A stretch of DNA of 39,370 nucleotides from Lachnospiraceae bacterium M18-1 (GCA_000403295.2 KE159610.1:920973-960342); one strand, 5' to 3'; positions 8,787-15,805 are shown, counted from the stretch's first letter. The notes: generated from the sequence alone by a model not told the origin. Numbers and translations are program-made.

Positions 8787-8836
8787 AAAGGTGTACCGCA
8801 AGGAAGAAATAAATTTCACTGCGGTACACCTTTTTT
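8787..8836. terminator. perfect 14-bp inverted repeat with T-run
   Basis: AAAGGTGTACCGCA (8787-8800) and TGCGGTACACCTTT (8820-8833) are exact inverted copies separated by 19 bases, with further T residues on the plus-strand side. It could terminate plus-strand readthrough from the pst operon, and on the minus strand it lies 113 bp downstream of the mobC stop. Its position where a relaxase gene would be expected also makes it a possible scar or end sequence. Confidence 0.6.
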
Positions 8837-8948
8837 AATGGTGCGAAATTTGTCTGATTTTGGCTTTTATTACAGTTTATCTGTTGCGTATTTGTGTGCA
8901 AAATCTGGCTGGAACAATTTTGATTCTGGAGGGGGACTCCGTTTGGGC

Positions 8949-9290
8949 TTACTGCTTCATGGTGGGCTGTTTTGAGAGCATGGATTTTTGTGTATCCCAC
9001 ACCTGTTTCATCAGCTTTTTCACTTCCTCCACATCGGCTTTATAGACGTTGCCTGTGGCGTTCATTCGCTTGGCGATCTGGTTTAAGTTGCCGCTGATTT
9101 TTCCAAGCGTGTAGTTGTATTCCCGCAGGTCTGAATAGTCAATGTCATAGACAAAGCCGTACAAAATCAGGCGGCGGAGGAAAGTGGACTTGCTTTTCAT
9201 ACCGGAGATTTTTACTTTCTGCTCCAGTATGTATTGCTCCTTGTCACTTAGATATATTTTCAGCTCATTTTTGCGCTCACGGTTTGCCAT
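8949..9290 (-). CDS. mobC: MobC-family relaxosome accessory protein (element A)
   Basis: This 113-residue protein is basic at the N terminus (MANRERKNELKIYLSDKEQY) and resembles ribbon-helix-helix mobilisation proteins. The typical MobC core is present: SKSTFLRRLILYG near residues 35-48, and YTLGKISGNLNQIAKRMNATGNVY near 63-86, matching the family's GNNLNQIAR-like helix. These proteins bind oriT and help the relaxase nick DNA. A ribosome binding site (AAGGAG) precedes the ATG on the minus strand. The usual partner, a relaxase gene starting at the mobC stop, is absent; instead there is AT-rich DNA and the end of the pst operon. The other mobC in the window, at 38113, does have its relaxase. 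Confidence 0.88.
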   Translation of the reverse strand: MANRERKNELKIYLSDKEQYILEQKVKISGMKSKSTFLRRLILYGFVYDIDYSDLREYNYTLGKISGNLNQIAKRMNATGNVYKADVEEVKKLMKQVWDTQKSMLSKQPTMKQ

Positions 9291-9430
9291 TTATTATCTC
9301 CTTTCCGTGTTGGATTTTTGAAAGGATTTTACACAATCTTCAATCCTGCTATGGGGGTTGTTCGTGCAAAAAAACAGTGAGAAAAATCAGAAATCCTGGC
9401 AGGAGATTTTATGATTTTTGAGCGCAGAGG

Positions 9431-9540
9431 GGGCTAGGGGGATTCTTCCCCCTACAAGCAGATTTTACAGATTCCCGCTCCGGGGGGATTTGGGAAAATC
9501 GGAGCCTGTGAGGGAACACAGGCAGTGCTTGCTATTACTT
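9431..9540 (+). other. candidate origin of transfer (oriT) of element A
   Basis: This lies in the 380-bp gap between mobC and the HTH genes. It contains a hairpin TAGGGGGA-TTCT-TCCCCCTA (9435-9454) running into CAAGCAGATTTT (9455-9466), an inverted repeat GCTCCG/CGGAGC (9477-9482, 9500-9505), a hairpin GCCTGTG-AGGGAA-CACAGGC (9504-9523), then CAGTGCTTGCTA (9523-9534). The same order of hairpin, CAAGC and CAGTGCTTG occurs on the minus strand beside the second mobC at 37855-37925. Clustered inverted repeats beside mobC are typical for oriT. The remainder of 9291-9430 shows nothing else I can name. Confidence 0.65.
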
Positions 9541-9670
9541 CAAAGAGAAAGTTTTGGGTTTTAGTTGTCTGTAAGAAAAGGCAGAAATTTTTTTGAGGAA
9601 CGTACCCATATACGGGAACTTCCTTTATCTACAATTAACATCACAAACAGCGGGGAAAGGGGGTGAAAAA

Positions 9671-10009
9671 ATGTTAGACCACGCATTCCAGCGGCGGCGG
9701 GAAATCGAGCGTATGCTGCTGTCGGGGAAAAGGCTGACCGTGCCGAAGCTCATGGCTATGTACAGTGTCGGGAAGAACGCCATACGCAGGGATTTTGAAG
9801 TTATTGGTGAGGAACTTCCCGTGATTGCAAAGCAGGGATATAACGGCGGCTACTCCCTCATGGACGGGGCAGGGAAATACCAGAACTCCCTATCCCGTGA
9901 ACAACTGGAATGCCTGGAAAAACTCGCTGTGGGATGTACGGGGAAAGACAGGGAAACTGTCCTGTCAATCATACATGAATTCGGGCCGTACTGTGAAAGG
10001 AATACATAA
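9671..10009 (+). CDS. DeoR/HTH_11-like DNA-binding protein, short form
   Basis: The protein has 112 residues. The N-terminal two thirds is a winged helix-turn-helix of the DeoR/YafY kind (RLTVPKLMAMYSVGKNAIRRDFEVIGEELPVIAKQGYNGGYSL, about residues 17-62). It lacks the WYL or sugar-binding domain usually found behind this HTH; instead it ends in a short helical tail (LSREQLECLEKLAVGCTGKDRETVLSIIHEFG). The ATG at 9671 is preferred over the upstream in-frame start at 9593 because a GGGAAAGGGGGTG site precedes it. The next gene is a paralogue 45 bp downstream, so the two are probably co-transcribed. A likely role is regulation of the element's mobilisation or replication genes; no target site is evident. 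Confidence 0.8.
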   Translation: MLDHAFQRRREIERMLLSGKRLTVPKLMAMYSVGKNAIRRDFEVIGEELPVIAKQGYNGGYSLMDGAGKYQNSLSREQLECLEKLAVGCTGKDRETVLSIIHEFGPYCERNT

Positions 10010-10053
10010 AAAATCTGGCAGTTTTCAAGCCGGAAAGTGAGGGGAGGCGCAGC

Positions 10054-10383
10054 ATGGACACGGCACACCGGAGAATGGAAATCATCAGCATTTTATCAGT
10101 CAAAGGGCATATAACTTCAAGGGAGCTTGCGTGGGAATTAGGCGTTACGATACGCACGATACACCATGATATTTTCGCATTGACTTTTGATTACCCGATT
10201 TATACAAAACAGGGTTGTAACGGCGGGGTTTTTATCACGGATAACTACAAGCCCTATACCAATACCCTCACAGAAACAGAGCTTGAAACACTGTGCAGGC
10301 TATACGGGAAAGCGGAGGGGAAAGAGAAGGAAATCCTGTTCCGGATTATCCATAAGTACGGGGCGGACAAGCTGGAAATTTAA
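10054..10383 (+). CDS. DeoR/HTH_11-like DNA-binding protein, second copy
   Basis: This 109-residue protein is a diverged tandem relative of the preceding one. It has the same winged HTH (HITSRELAWELGVTIRTIHHDIFALTFDYPIYTKQGCNGGVFI, about residues 16-62) and the same kind of helical tail (LTETELETLCRLYGKAEGKEKEILFRIIHKYG). It too lacks an effector domain, so it may function as a simple DNA-binding dimer or a heterodimer with its neighbour. A GGGGAGG site precedes the ATG. The position directly after the first HTH gene and before the primase genes suggests control of element A replication or transfer. Confidence 0.8.
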   Translation: MDTAHRRMEIISILSVKGHITSRELAWELGVTIRTIHHDIFALTFDYPIYTKQGCNGGVFITDNYKPYTNTLTETELETLCRLYGKAEGKEKEILFRIIHKYGADKLEI

Positions 10384-10450
10384 CCGGGCAGACGGGCATA
10401 CCTTATTTATGGTGCGGAGAGAAAACCGCAAGGCATACTGACAACTGAAT

Positions 10451-10624
10451 ATGGGCAATCCTGCAAGACGTATGAAACAGCCGAGCTGTGCCAAAGCACG
10501 CCATGACCGCCTGTACTGGACAGGCAAGAGCGAGAGATGTTTTAAAGCAAACAAGGTGTGGGAACCTTGCGCCATGACACTGTTTCCTGATAATGATACT
10601 TCCGTAAAACGGTCACAAAGATGA
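10451..10624 (+). CDS. possible small Cys-containing protein, 57 residues
   Basis: An ATG at 10451 opens a 57-codon frame that begins MGNPARRMKQPSCAKARHD and ends at a TGA at 10622. It contains three cysteines (one near residue 13 and two in the CFKANKVWEPC stretch) and many basic residues, which could suit a small nucleic-acid-binding protein. The ribosome binding site is weak, so the call is tentative. It fills most of the 256-bp gap between the second HTH gene and the next frame, which is in the same phase and begins 16 bp after the stop. Confidence 0.4.
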   Translation: MGNPARRMKQPSCAKARHDRLYWTGKSERCFKANKVWEPCAMTLFPDNDTSVKRSQR

Positions 10625-10639
10625 TGGTGCGATTCCAAT

Positions 10640-11074
10640 GTGGGCTTCCCTCCCAGAAGCTACTTGCAGGATATAAAATTTTGTAAAAACGGGGATTTTT
10701 ATTGGCAGATGATACAAGAGGAAATGTTTCCCATACAGAGGGGAAAATCTATTATTTTGAACGGGCAGAGGATAAAGGCGTATGACATCAGGACAATCAC
10801 CCTTGAGCAGTTCCGTATGCTGATTGCCTGCGGGAATGACAGGCACAACAACCAGATAAGGGTGACAAAAAGCGGCATGGTCTATCTGTCGGAGGATATC
10901 GTCGGCTCGGAGCAGCTTGAGGATGTTGCGCTCTGTTTTGAAACATTCAGCGCACATAACGGGTATGTCGGCGTGAAGGCAGCGGAGGACAACAGCCATG
11001 TTATCCCATTATACTACGCACTGACCGGGAACTGGCGGAAAGGGTGCAGCCATACTTATATAGACAGTTTTTAG
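10640..11074 (+). CDS. hypothetical protein of element A, up to 144 residues
   Basis: I do not recognise a family. The frame opens after a stop at 10622-10624; the first available start is a GTG at 10640 and an internal ATG (MIQEEMFPIQRGK) lies at about 10709. Neither has a strong ribosome binding site, so the N terminus is uncertain. The conserved-looking body runs from IILNGQRIKAYDIRTITLEQFRMLIACGNDRHNNQIRV to the C-terminal YYALTGNWRKG. It is soluble and has no signal or membrane segments. It is co-oriented with the HTH genes upstream and is followed by a terminator-like hairpin before the CHC2 gene, so it may end that transcription unit. Confidence 0.55.
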   Translation: MGFPPRSYLQDIKFCKNGDFYWQMIQEEMFPIQRGKSIILNGQRIKAYDIRTITLEQFRMLIACGNDRHNNQIRVTKSGMVYLSEDIVGSEQLEDVALCFETFSAHNGYVGVKAAEDNSHVIPLYYALTGNWRKGCSHTYIDSF

Positions 11075-11136
11075 ATTTTTGGTTAAGTGAGAATGATTGT
11101 GGGCATTGCCCACTGATAATTGATTTACACAGCGTT

Positions 11137-11181
11137 AAGGCAGTTATGAACCTATTTGACAGGTTTGTAGCTGCCTTTTTT
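11137..11181 (+). terminator. hairpin terminator or attenuator ahead of the CHC2 gene
   Basis: AAGGCAG (11137-11143) pairs with CTGCCTT (11171-11177), followed by TTTT. An inner stem AACCT/AGGTT extends the hairpin. The CHC2 ribosome binding site begins only about 10 bp later, so this could attenuate readthrough into the replication genes. Confidence 0.65.
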
Positions 11182-11199
11182 GCGTGCATGGAGGTTTCA

Positions 11200-11856
11200 A
11201 TGAATGTATTTGAAGCGGTGAGGGAGAACGGCATTACCGCAAGGCAGGCGGCGGAGCGTTGCGGGATAAAGATAAACCGCAGCGGCATGGCGGCCTGCCC
11301 GTTCCACAAGGACAAAAACCCGAGCATGAAGATAGACAGCCGCTATTACTGTTTCGGGTGCGGGGAAAAGGGAGATGCCATTGATTTTGTGGCAAAGTTT
11401 TACGGGCTTGGGAAGAAAGAAGCGGCGTTGCGGATAGCGTCGGATTTCGGTATCAGTTTTGAGGATAAAACGGGCAGGAAGCCGCCGCCAAAGCGGAAGC
11501 GGAAGCTGTCACCGGAGCAGAGGTTTGAGAGGACGGAAAAGAAGTGTTTCCGTGTGCTTTCCGATTACCTGTGCTGTTTAAGGCAGTGGAAAGAACAGTA
11601 TGCGCCGCAGGAGCCGGACGGGGAATGGAACCCGTTATTCTGTGAAGCGTTGGAAAAGAAAGACTATATTGAGTACCTGCTGGATGTTTTATTGTACGCT
11701 CCGCTACCGGAGCGTGTGCAGTTAGTGGCGGATTATGGAGAGGAAGTGTTGAAAATTGAAAGAAGACTGGAACAGTGTGCCGCTGGAGCAGAGGGCGGCG
11801 CTGGAAAAGACAATGGAGAAAATGGAGCAGGCGTCACAGCCGGAAACATGGTTTGA
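11200..11856 (+). CDS. CHC2 zinc-finger primase-like protein
   Basis: The protein has 218 residues from the ATG at 11200, which has a GGAGG site; the longer frame from 11044 runs through a terminator hairpin and is not used. The CHC2 zinc finger of DnaG-type primases is complete: C33, H36, C51 and C54, within MAACPFHKDKNPSMKI and RYYCFGCGEKGDAIDFV. There is no Toprim catalytic domain; instead a basic linker (PPPKRKRKLSPEQRFERTEKK) and a helical C-terminal part follow. It probably recognises DNA and works with the helicase/primase encoded next, whose frame overlaps its 3' end by about 100 bp. This pairing is common in mobilisable elements. Confidence 0.87.
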   Translation: MNVFEAVRENGITARQAAERCGIKINRSGMAACPFHKDKNPSMKIDSRYYCFGCGEKGDAIDFVAKFYGLGKKEAALRIASDFGISFEDKTGRKPPPKRKRKLSPEQRFERTEKKCFRVLSDYLCCLRQWKEQYAPQEPDGEWNPLFCEALEKKDYIEYLLDVLLYAPLPERVQLVADYGEEVLKIERRLEQCAAGAEGGAGKDNGENGAGVTAGNMV

Positions 11857-13129
11857 CGGAAGCAAAGTCAATGACGTGCTTTTCTGTGAGGATTTCCTCG
11901 CAGGACACCCTATGAAGTGCATACACGGCACTTTTTTTGACGTAAACGGGGCAGTCGGGGATGCGGAGCAGATTAAGGCGGAGATATACTACAAGATTGC
12001 GCCTTATGTCACATCAGGCATTGCAAAAAAGGCGACAACGCTCCTGGATGCGCTGCGGATCAGGTGCTACTCCCCAGCGATACCCTACCAGACAGACCGT
12101 ATCCATGTGGCGAACGGAACCTATTTCCTGTCGGGGGATTTCTCCGCACAGAAAGAGTTCTGCATGAACAGGCTCCCGGTGCGGTATGCGCCGGATGCGC
12201 CGGAACCGTCACGCTGGCTTGCCTTTCTTGGGCAGTTATTGGAGCCGGAGGACATCATCACGTTGCAGGAGTTTATGGGATATGTGCTGCAGCCCACGAC
12301 AAAGGGGCAGAAAATGATGATCGTCATAGGGAAAGGCGGGGAGGGCAAGTCACGCATCGGCAGGGTGCTTCGTGCTTTGCTCGGTGACAGCATGAACACG
12401 GGCAGCATACAGAAGGTGGAGGTTGACCGCTTCGCACGGGCAGACCTTGAATGGAAACTGCTGATGCTTGATGATGACATGAAGCTGGAGGCATTGCCGC
12501 AGACGAACAACATCAAATCCATAGTGACACTGGAAGATAAAACGGATTTGGAGCGCAAGGGCAGGCAGAGCGAGCAGGGGTATCTATGCGTGAGGTTCAT
12601 TTGCTTCGGGAATGGCAACCTCGGTTCATTGTATGACCGTTCCTACGGTTTTTTCCGGCGGCAGATTGTCCTTACAGTCAAGGAACGCAGGCCGGACAGG
12701 GAAGATGACCCGTTCCTCGGCGAGAAGCTGATTGCTGAAGCAGAGGGCATATTTTTATGGTGCCTTGAGGGGCTGCACCGCCTGATTGACAACGGGTACA
12801 GCTTCACCATAAGCAAAAGGGCGGAGGACAACCTGACAAAAGCCATGCAGGACGGGAACAACATCATTGTATTCATGCAGTCGGAGGGCTATATCCGGCT
12901 TGAGAAAGGCACACACGCCACGTCAAAGCAGCTTTACGGCGCATACAGCCAGTGGTGCGAGGACAACCTTGAAAAGCCTTTGGGGGAGCGCAGTTTCTCC
13001 AACTTTTTACGGCAGAATGAGGATAAATATAAACTGACCTATACCAATAATATCGCACTCGGAAACGGAAAGACCGCAAGGGGGTTCAAGGGTATCCATG
13101 TAAAAGTGCGGACAGGGGAAAGGCATTAA
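11756..13129 (+). CDS. D5-type primase/SF3 helicase (DUF5906-like)
   Basis: A phage/plasmid-type primase C-terminal ATPase of 457 residues. After an N-terminal D5-like segment (about 30-160), Walker A IGKGGEGKS lies at residues 191-199 and an acidic Walker B-like LLMLDDDM near 235-243. Next come the sensor-like LCVRFICFGNGNLGSLYDRSYGFFRR segment, typical of superfamily 3 helicases, and a C-terminal winged-helix-like region (QLYGAYSQWCEDN). It would unwind and help prime the origin during replication of the excised element. The start is uncertain: TTG at 11756, overlapping the CHC2 gene, or ATG at 11813. No primase catalytic domain is seen in either protein, so initiation may need host primase. 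Confidence 0.88.
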   Translation: MKEDWNSVPLEQRAALEKTMEKMEQASQPETWFDGSKVNDVLFCEDFLAGHPMKCIHGTFFDVNGAVGDAEQIKAEIYYKIAPYVTSGIAKKATTLLDALRIRCYSPAIPYQTDRIHVANGTYFLSGDFSAQKEFCMNRLPVRYAPDAPEPSRWLAFLGQLLEPEDIITLQEFMGYVLQPTTKGQKMMIVIGKGGEGKSRIGRVLRALLGDSMNTGSIQKVEVDRFARADLEWKLLMLDDDMKLEALPQTNNIKSIVTLEDKTDLERKGRQSEQGYLCVRFICFGNGNLGSLYDRSYGFFRRQIVLTVKERRPDREDDPFLGEKLIAEAEGIFLWCLEGLHRLIDNGYSFTISKRAEDNLTKAMQDGNNIIVFMQSEGYIRLEKGTHATSKQLYGAYSQWCEDNLEKPLGERSFSNFLRQNEDKYKLTYTNNIALGNGKTARGFKGIHVKVRTGERH

Positions 13130-13256
13130 GACGCAACGGACGCTTAGACGTGTAAATCGCCAAATCCTTTTTATATATATACATACGGCTATGGGGGATT
13201 CCCTGTTATATATAAATACTTTTAAATTTAAAATGGAAAAAGAAGTGTCTTAGCGT
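13130..13256. other. candidate replication origin after the D5 helicase gene
   Basis: Inverted copies ACGCTTAGACGTGT (13140-13153) and AAGTGTCTTAGCGT (13243-13256) flank an AT-rich stretch (about 13165-13240) containing TTATATATATACATA and TTATATATAAATA. CGTCT-type repeats recur at 13299, 13322 and 13391. Its position immediately after the initiator-like helicase suggests an oriV; it could alternatively be a terminator or recombinase-binding region. The rest of 13257-13426 holds no gene I can support. Confidence 0.35.
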
Positions 13257-13426
13257 ATAAAGCCAGGAAATACAAGGGTTCGGGCGCATTTTGGAAGCGT
13301 CTATATTACGTCATTTCAAAGCGTCTGTTATCCGGCAGAGTAATTTTACACCTTGCCGGGCTTCTATTTTTCAGGGCAGGGCACGGAAAACGTCTGATAT
13401 TAGAGTGAAATTTGGAGGGAATATAT

Positions 13427-13624
13427 TTGAATAAAACAAAACTTATCGTGACAAGGGTATTTGACAGCAGGAGGACGCCGCAGGATGCGTTTGTGAGGGC
13501 AATATTAAATTCCGACAAAGAGGAAAAGTGCTTGCAGGCATCGTGGGATTCCGATATAATAGAAACCGAAGAACCACTTTGCAGTTCACCAGCTTTTTCC
13601 GGGAAGGGAGAAGCGAATGGGTAG
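13427..13624 (+). CDS. TnpW-like small protein
   Basis: The protein has 65 residues starting at a TTG (13427) placed 6 bases after a GGAGGG site; the longer frame from 13412 would start inside that site. It begins MNKTKLIVTRVFDSRRT and continues DAFVRAILNSDKEE. This resembles the small beta-strand/helix TnpW-type proteins (pattern K-x-Y-I-V-x-S-x-F ... L-I-x-x) encoded beside TnpX recombinases, though the match is loose. TnpW has no established function. The last 8 bp overlap the start of the serine recombinase gene, supporting co-expression with it. The C-terminal half looks variable. Confidence 0.5.
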   Translation: MNKTKLIVTRVFDSRRTPQDAFVRAILNSDKEEKCLQASWDSDIIETEEPLCSSPAFSGKGEANG

Positions 13625-14063
13625 GACTACATACAAAACAGCACCAAAAGGCGGGTTATATACCCGGTTGTCCGTTGATGACGGCATCACGGACAGGGAA
13701 AGCAATTCCATAACGAGCCAGAAGCAGATGCTCATGCAGTACGCACAGTACCACGGGATAGAGGTTGTGGAAACCTACGTTGACGACGGTTGGAGCGGTA
13801 CGAATTTTGAAAGACCGGATTTTAAGCGCATGATTGAGGACATTGAAAGCGGGAAAATCAACACGGTCATCACAAAAGACCTCTCACGTCTTGGGCGTGA
13901 CTATTTGCAGACAGGGTACTATACCGAAGTGTATTTCCCCGGTAAAAAAGTACGCTACATTGCAATCAGTGACGGGATTGACACCTCTATGGGGTACAAT
14001 GAGATGGCTCCGTTCAAGAACCTGTTTAAGAACACGAGGCATTTGGGAGGGGTAAACTGCTAA
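13617..14063 (+). pseudogene. truncated large serine recombinase of element A (TnpX-like)
   Basis: Only the catalytic domain remains. The catalytic serine is in GLYTRLSVDD (near residue 19), and the other active-site residues are in VITKDLSRLGRDYLQTG. The frame follows the family up to MGYNEMAPFKNLF, where NEWYARD or similar is expected, and then switches after 14029 to unrelated codons and a stop. Intact members of this group are about 500-550 residues; 148 are left. Recombinase, zinc-ribbon and DUF4368 domains are missing, so the protein should not recombine DNA. The break sits at TTAA-GA (14026-14031), consistent with insertion by a TnpX/TndX-type recombinase that uses a GA core. A good GGGAGAAG ribosome binding site precedes the ATG. 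Confidence 0.85.
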
Positions 14064-14167
14064 TTTCTCTCCAATTCGACAAATCAGTGTGCAACAATCA
14101 AATATCGCTGCTGTTACAGAATGTTTCCGTCTGGCTGCTGATGCGGTCAGGTGCTTTTTTTGCCCGA

Positions 14168-15805
14168 TCACACCAGCCCAACAAAACGGTAGTAAATTTT
14201 AATGTCCTGGTGTCTTTGACCGTCTATGATGGTTCGTTCTCCAACTTCAATGCGGTCAATCAGTTCCTCAATGATTTCCCGGTTCAGTTCCTGCAAGTCC
14301 AGATACTGCCGTATGGTTCCGGCCCACTGGTGGATATTGGCGATGTCCTGCTGGGCTTTCCGTTCCCCGGCTAACAGACTGTCCAGGCGTTCCGATTTCT
14401 GGATGCGTTCCTGCTCGTTCTTTTGAATCAGAACCGAGAAGGAATCGCCGCTGATTGCCCCGCTTACCTTATCTTCATAAAGTTTTGCGGTGATCTGTTC
14501 CAGTTCCTCCAAACGCCGCCGCAAACGGCAGATTTCCTGTCGGCAGTCCTCTTGTTGCGTGGCGCTTGCGGATTGGATGTGCTGTTTCAGCTTATCCAGT
14601 ACAGCGGCTTCATCGGCTGCAACCGCTTTGCCATGCGCCCGGATTTCACTCAGCACCAGGTTTTTCAGGCTGATCTCAAAAATCCGGTGCCAGGAGCAGA
14701 TGCTGTGTCCGGTAGTGGCAAACCGGGAGCAGAAATAAGAAGTATAGTGCTTGACAGTGCCATTTTTCCGGCGCTGTGTTTCGCGGGCGGCAACCAGAGG
14801 ATGCCCGCAGTCCGCGCAGACCAGCTTTCCGGTAAACAGAGATGCTTGGGGCGGCGTATTGTTAGCGGAAATCTGTTTCGCCGCCTGATTGATTTTCTGG
14901 ACAGCCTCCCACAGCTCCGGCCCGATAATTGCCTCGTGCGCGCCCTCATGGGAAATCCATTCCGATTCCGGTTTCCTTATCATGGTCTTATCCTTATAGG
15001 AACGGGAACCGGTGCAGTTCTGTGTGAGCGTACCGGCATAAACATCATCGTTCAGAAGGCTTCGGACGGTTGCGTAAGCCCACAGCCGGGAATACTTGCA
15101 GCTGCCATTTCCGTAATGGACCGCCCAGTACCAGCGGGGAGGGAGAATCCCTTTCTCATTCAAAGCGGCGGCGATTTTCCCATAGGCCATGCCGGACTGA
15201 CGCATCTGGAATATCTGCCGCACAACAGCGGCGGATTCCCCGTCAATGACCAGCTTGTGTCTGTCCTCCTCGCTCTTGCGGTATCCGTAGGGAGCGTAGG
15301 CGGCAAGATACTGGCCGCTTTTCTTCTTGGCATGAAGCACCGACTTGACCTTGCTGGACAGGTCCTTGAGATGGTAGTCATTCATCAGACTGCGGAAGTG
15401 CAGCATATCGGTGTTGTCCCCCTCGCTGTCCAGACAGTCCAGAACCGACACGAACCGGCATCCGAGGGAGGGGAAAATGACATCCGTATAACGGCCCACC
15501 TCCACAAAATCCCTGCCCAGGCGGGATAGGTCCTTCACCAGAATCAGGTTAATCAGGCCATGCCTTGCGTCCTCCAGCATTTCCAAAAATCCGGGCCGCT
15601 GGAAGTTGCCGCCGCTGTACCCATCGTCCTGATAGGTCTTGACCTCGATCCAGCCGTTGAGCATGACGAATTTGGAGAGGATTTCATATTGGTTCTCAAT
15701 GCTCACCGATTCATCGCTGGGGATATAGCCCTTCGCTTTTGCGGAATTGGAGGCGTCATCCACACTCAGGCGGCAGTAGATACCGACTTTATATTGCTTC
15801 GCCAT
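14168..15805 (-). CDS. large serine recombinase, downstream member of a pair
   Basis: 545 residues from the ATG at 15805 (the longer frame to 15913 is not used, because the protein then starts MAKQYKVGIYCRLSVDD). The catalytic serine lies in YCRLS (near residue 13), with the supporting arginines in ILVKDLSRLGRDF. A Recombinase domain (YGYRKSEEDRHKLVIDGESAAVVRQIFQMR, about 165-200) follows. The zinc ribbon has C-x2-C in LVCADCGHPL and later CSR and CSW cysteines. Then come a coiled coil (about 425-500) and a C-terminal DUF4368-like IEELIDRIEVGERTIIDGQ. Such enzymes excise and integrate ICEs between short core sites. Its start overlaps the end of the upstream recombinase by 17 bp. Confidence 0.93.
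   Translation of the reverse strand: MAKQYKVGIYCRLSVDDASNSAKAKGYIPSDESVSIENQYEILSKFVMLNGWIEVKTYQDDGYSGGNFQRPGFLEMLEDARHGLINLILVKDLSRLGRDFVEVGRYTDVIFPSLGCRFVSVLDCLDSEGDNTDMLHFRSLMNDYHLKDLSSKVKSVLHAKKKSGQYLAAYAPYGYRKSEEDRHKLVIDGESAAVVRQIFQMRQSGMAYGKIAAALNEKGILPPRWYWAVHYGNGSCKYSRLWAYATVRSLLNDDVYAGTLTQNCTGSRSYKDKTMIRKPESEWISHEGAHEAIIGPELWEAVQKINQAAKQISANNTPPQASLFTGKLVCADCGHPLVAARETQRRKNGTVKHYTSYFCSRFATTGHSICSWHRIFEISLKNLVLSEIRAHGKAVAADEAAVLDKLKQHIQSASATQQEDCRQEICRLRRRLEELEQITAKLYEDKVSGAISGDSFSVLIQKNEQERIQKSERLDSLLAGERKAQQDIANIHQWAGTIRQYLDLQELNREIIEELIDRIEVGERTIIDGQRHQDIKIYYRFVGLV

Larger units (their letters stand above)
1297..14029. mobile_element. element A: IME-like segment with pst-pho cargo (boundaries inferred)
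   Basis: The segment contains mobC, an oriT candidate, HTH regulators, CHC2 and D5 replication proteins, TnpW and a serine recombinase, a set typical of integrative mobilisable elements of Clostridia. The pst-pho operon and the 122-residue gene occupy the opposite side of mobC. The left limit is placed where methyltransferase homology ends, and the visible right limit is the break in the recombinase; the true right end should lie beyond element B. Whether the pst cassette moves with the element is inferred from context only. Confidence 0.5.

Noticed and set aside
8721..8975. Plus-strand frame MIRKKRKLYTHQRQK after the pst operon
   Set aside because: It runs through a perfect hairpin and into the antisense of mobC; low-complexity start and no homology-like pattern.
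8725..9000. Minus-strand frame starting GYTKIHALKTAHHEA, which looked like a truncated relaxase N terminus after mobC
   Set aside because: It starts with GTG 52 bp inside mobC and the resembling stretch is just the mobC C terminus read in another frame; real mobC-relaxase overlaps are only a few bases, as at 38445. After the mobC stop the frame has no relaxase-like sequence.
12064..12387. Plus-strand frame inside the D5 helicase gene
   Set aside because: No ribosome binding site, no recognisable family, and it covers the part that encodes the Walker A region of the helicase. Unlike the tnpV overlap, nothing supports dual coding here.
13297..13400. CGTCT-type repeats considered as a CRISPR array
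   Set aside because: The repeats are only 6-10 bp, irregularly spaced and not separated by equal-length spacers; no cas genes are present.
14168..14426. Short plus-strand frames near the left end of element B that could have been an excisionase
   Set aside because: They lie opposite the C-terminal DUF4368-like codons of the recombinase and lack ribosome binding sites and HTH features.
14423..15529. 368-codon plus-strand frame opposite the downstream serine recombinase
   Set aside because: It is antisense to a clear recombinase gene with conserved motifs, has no ribosome binding site, and its composition is the complement of the recombinase codons.
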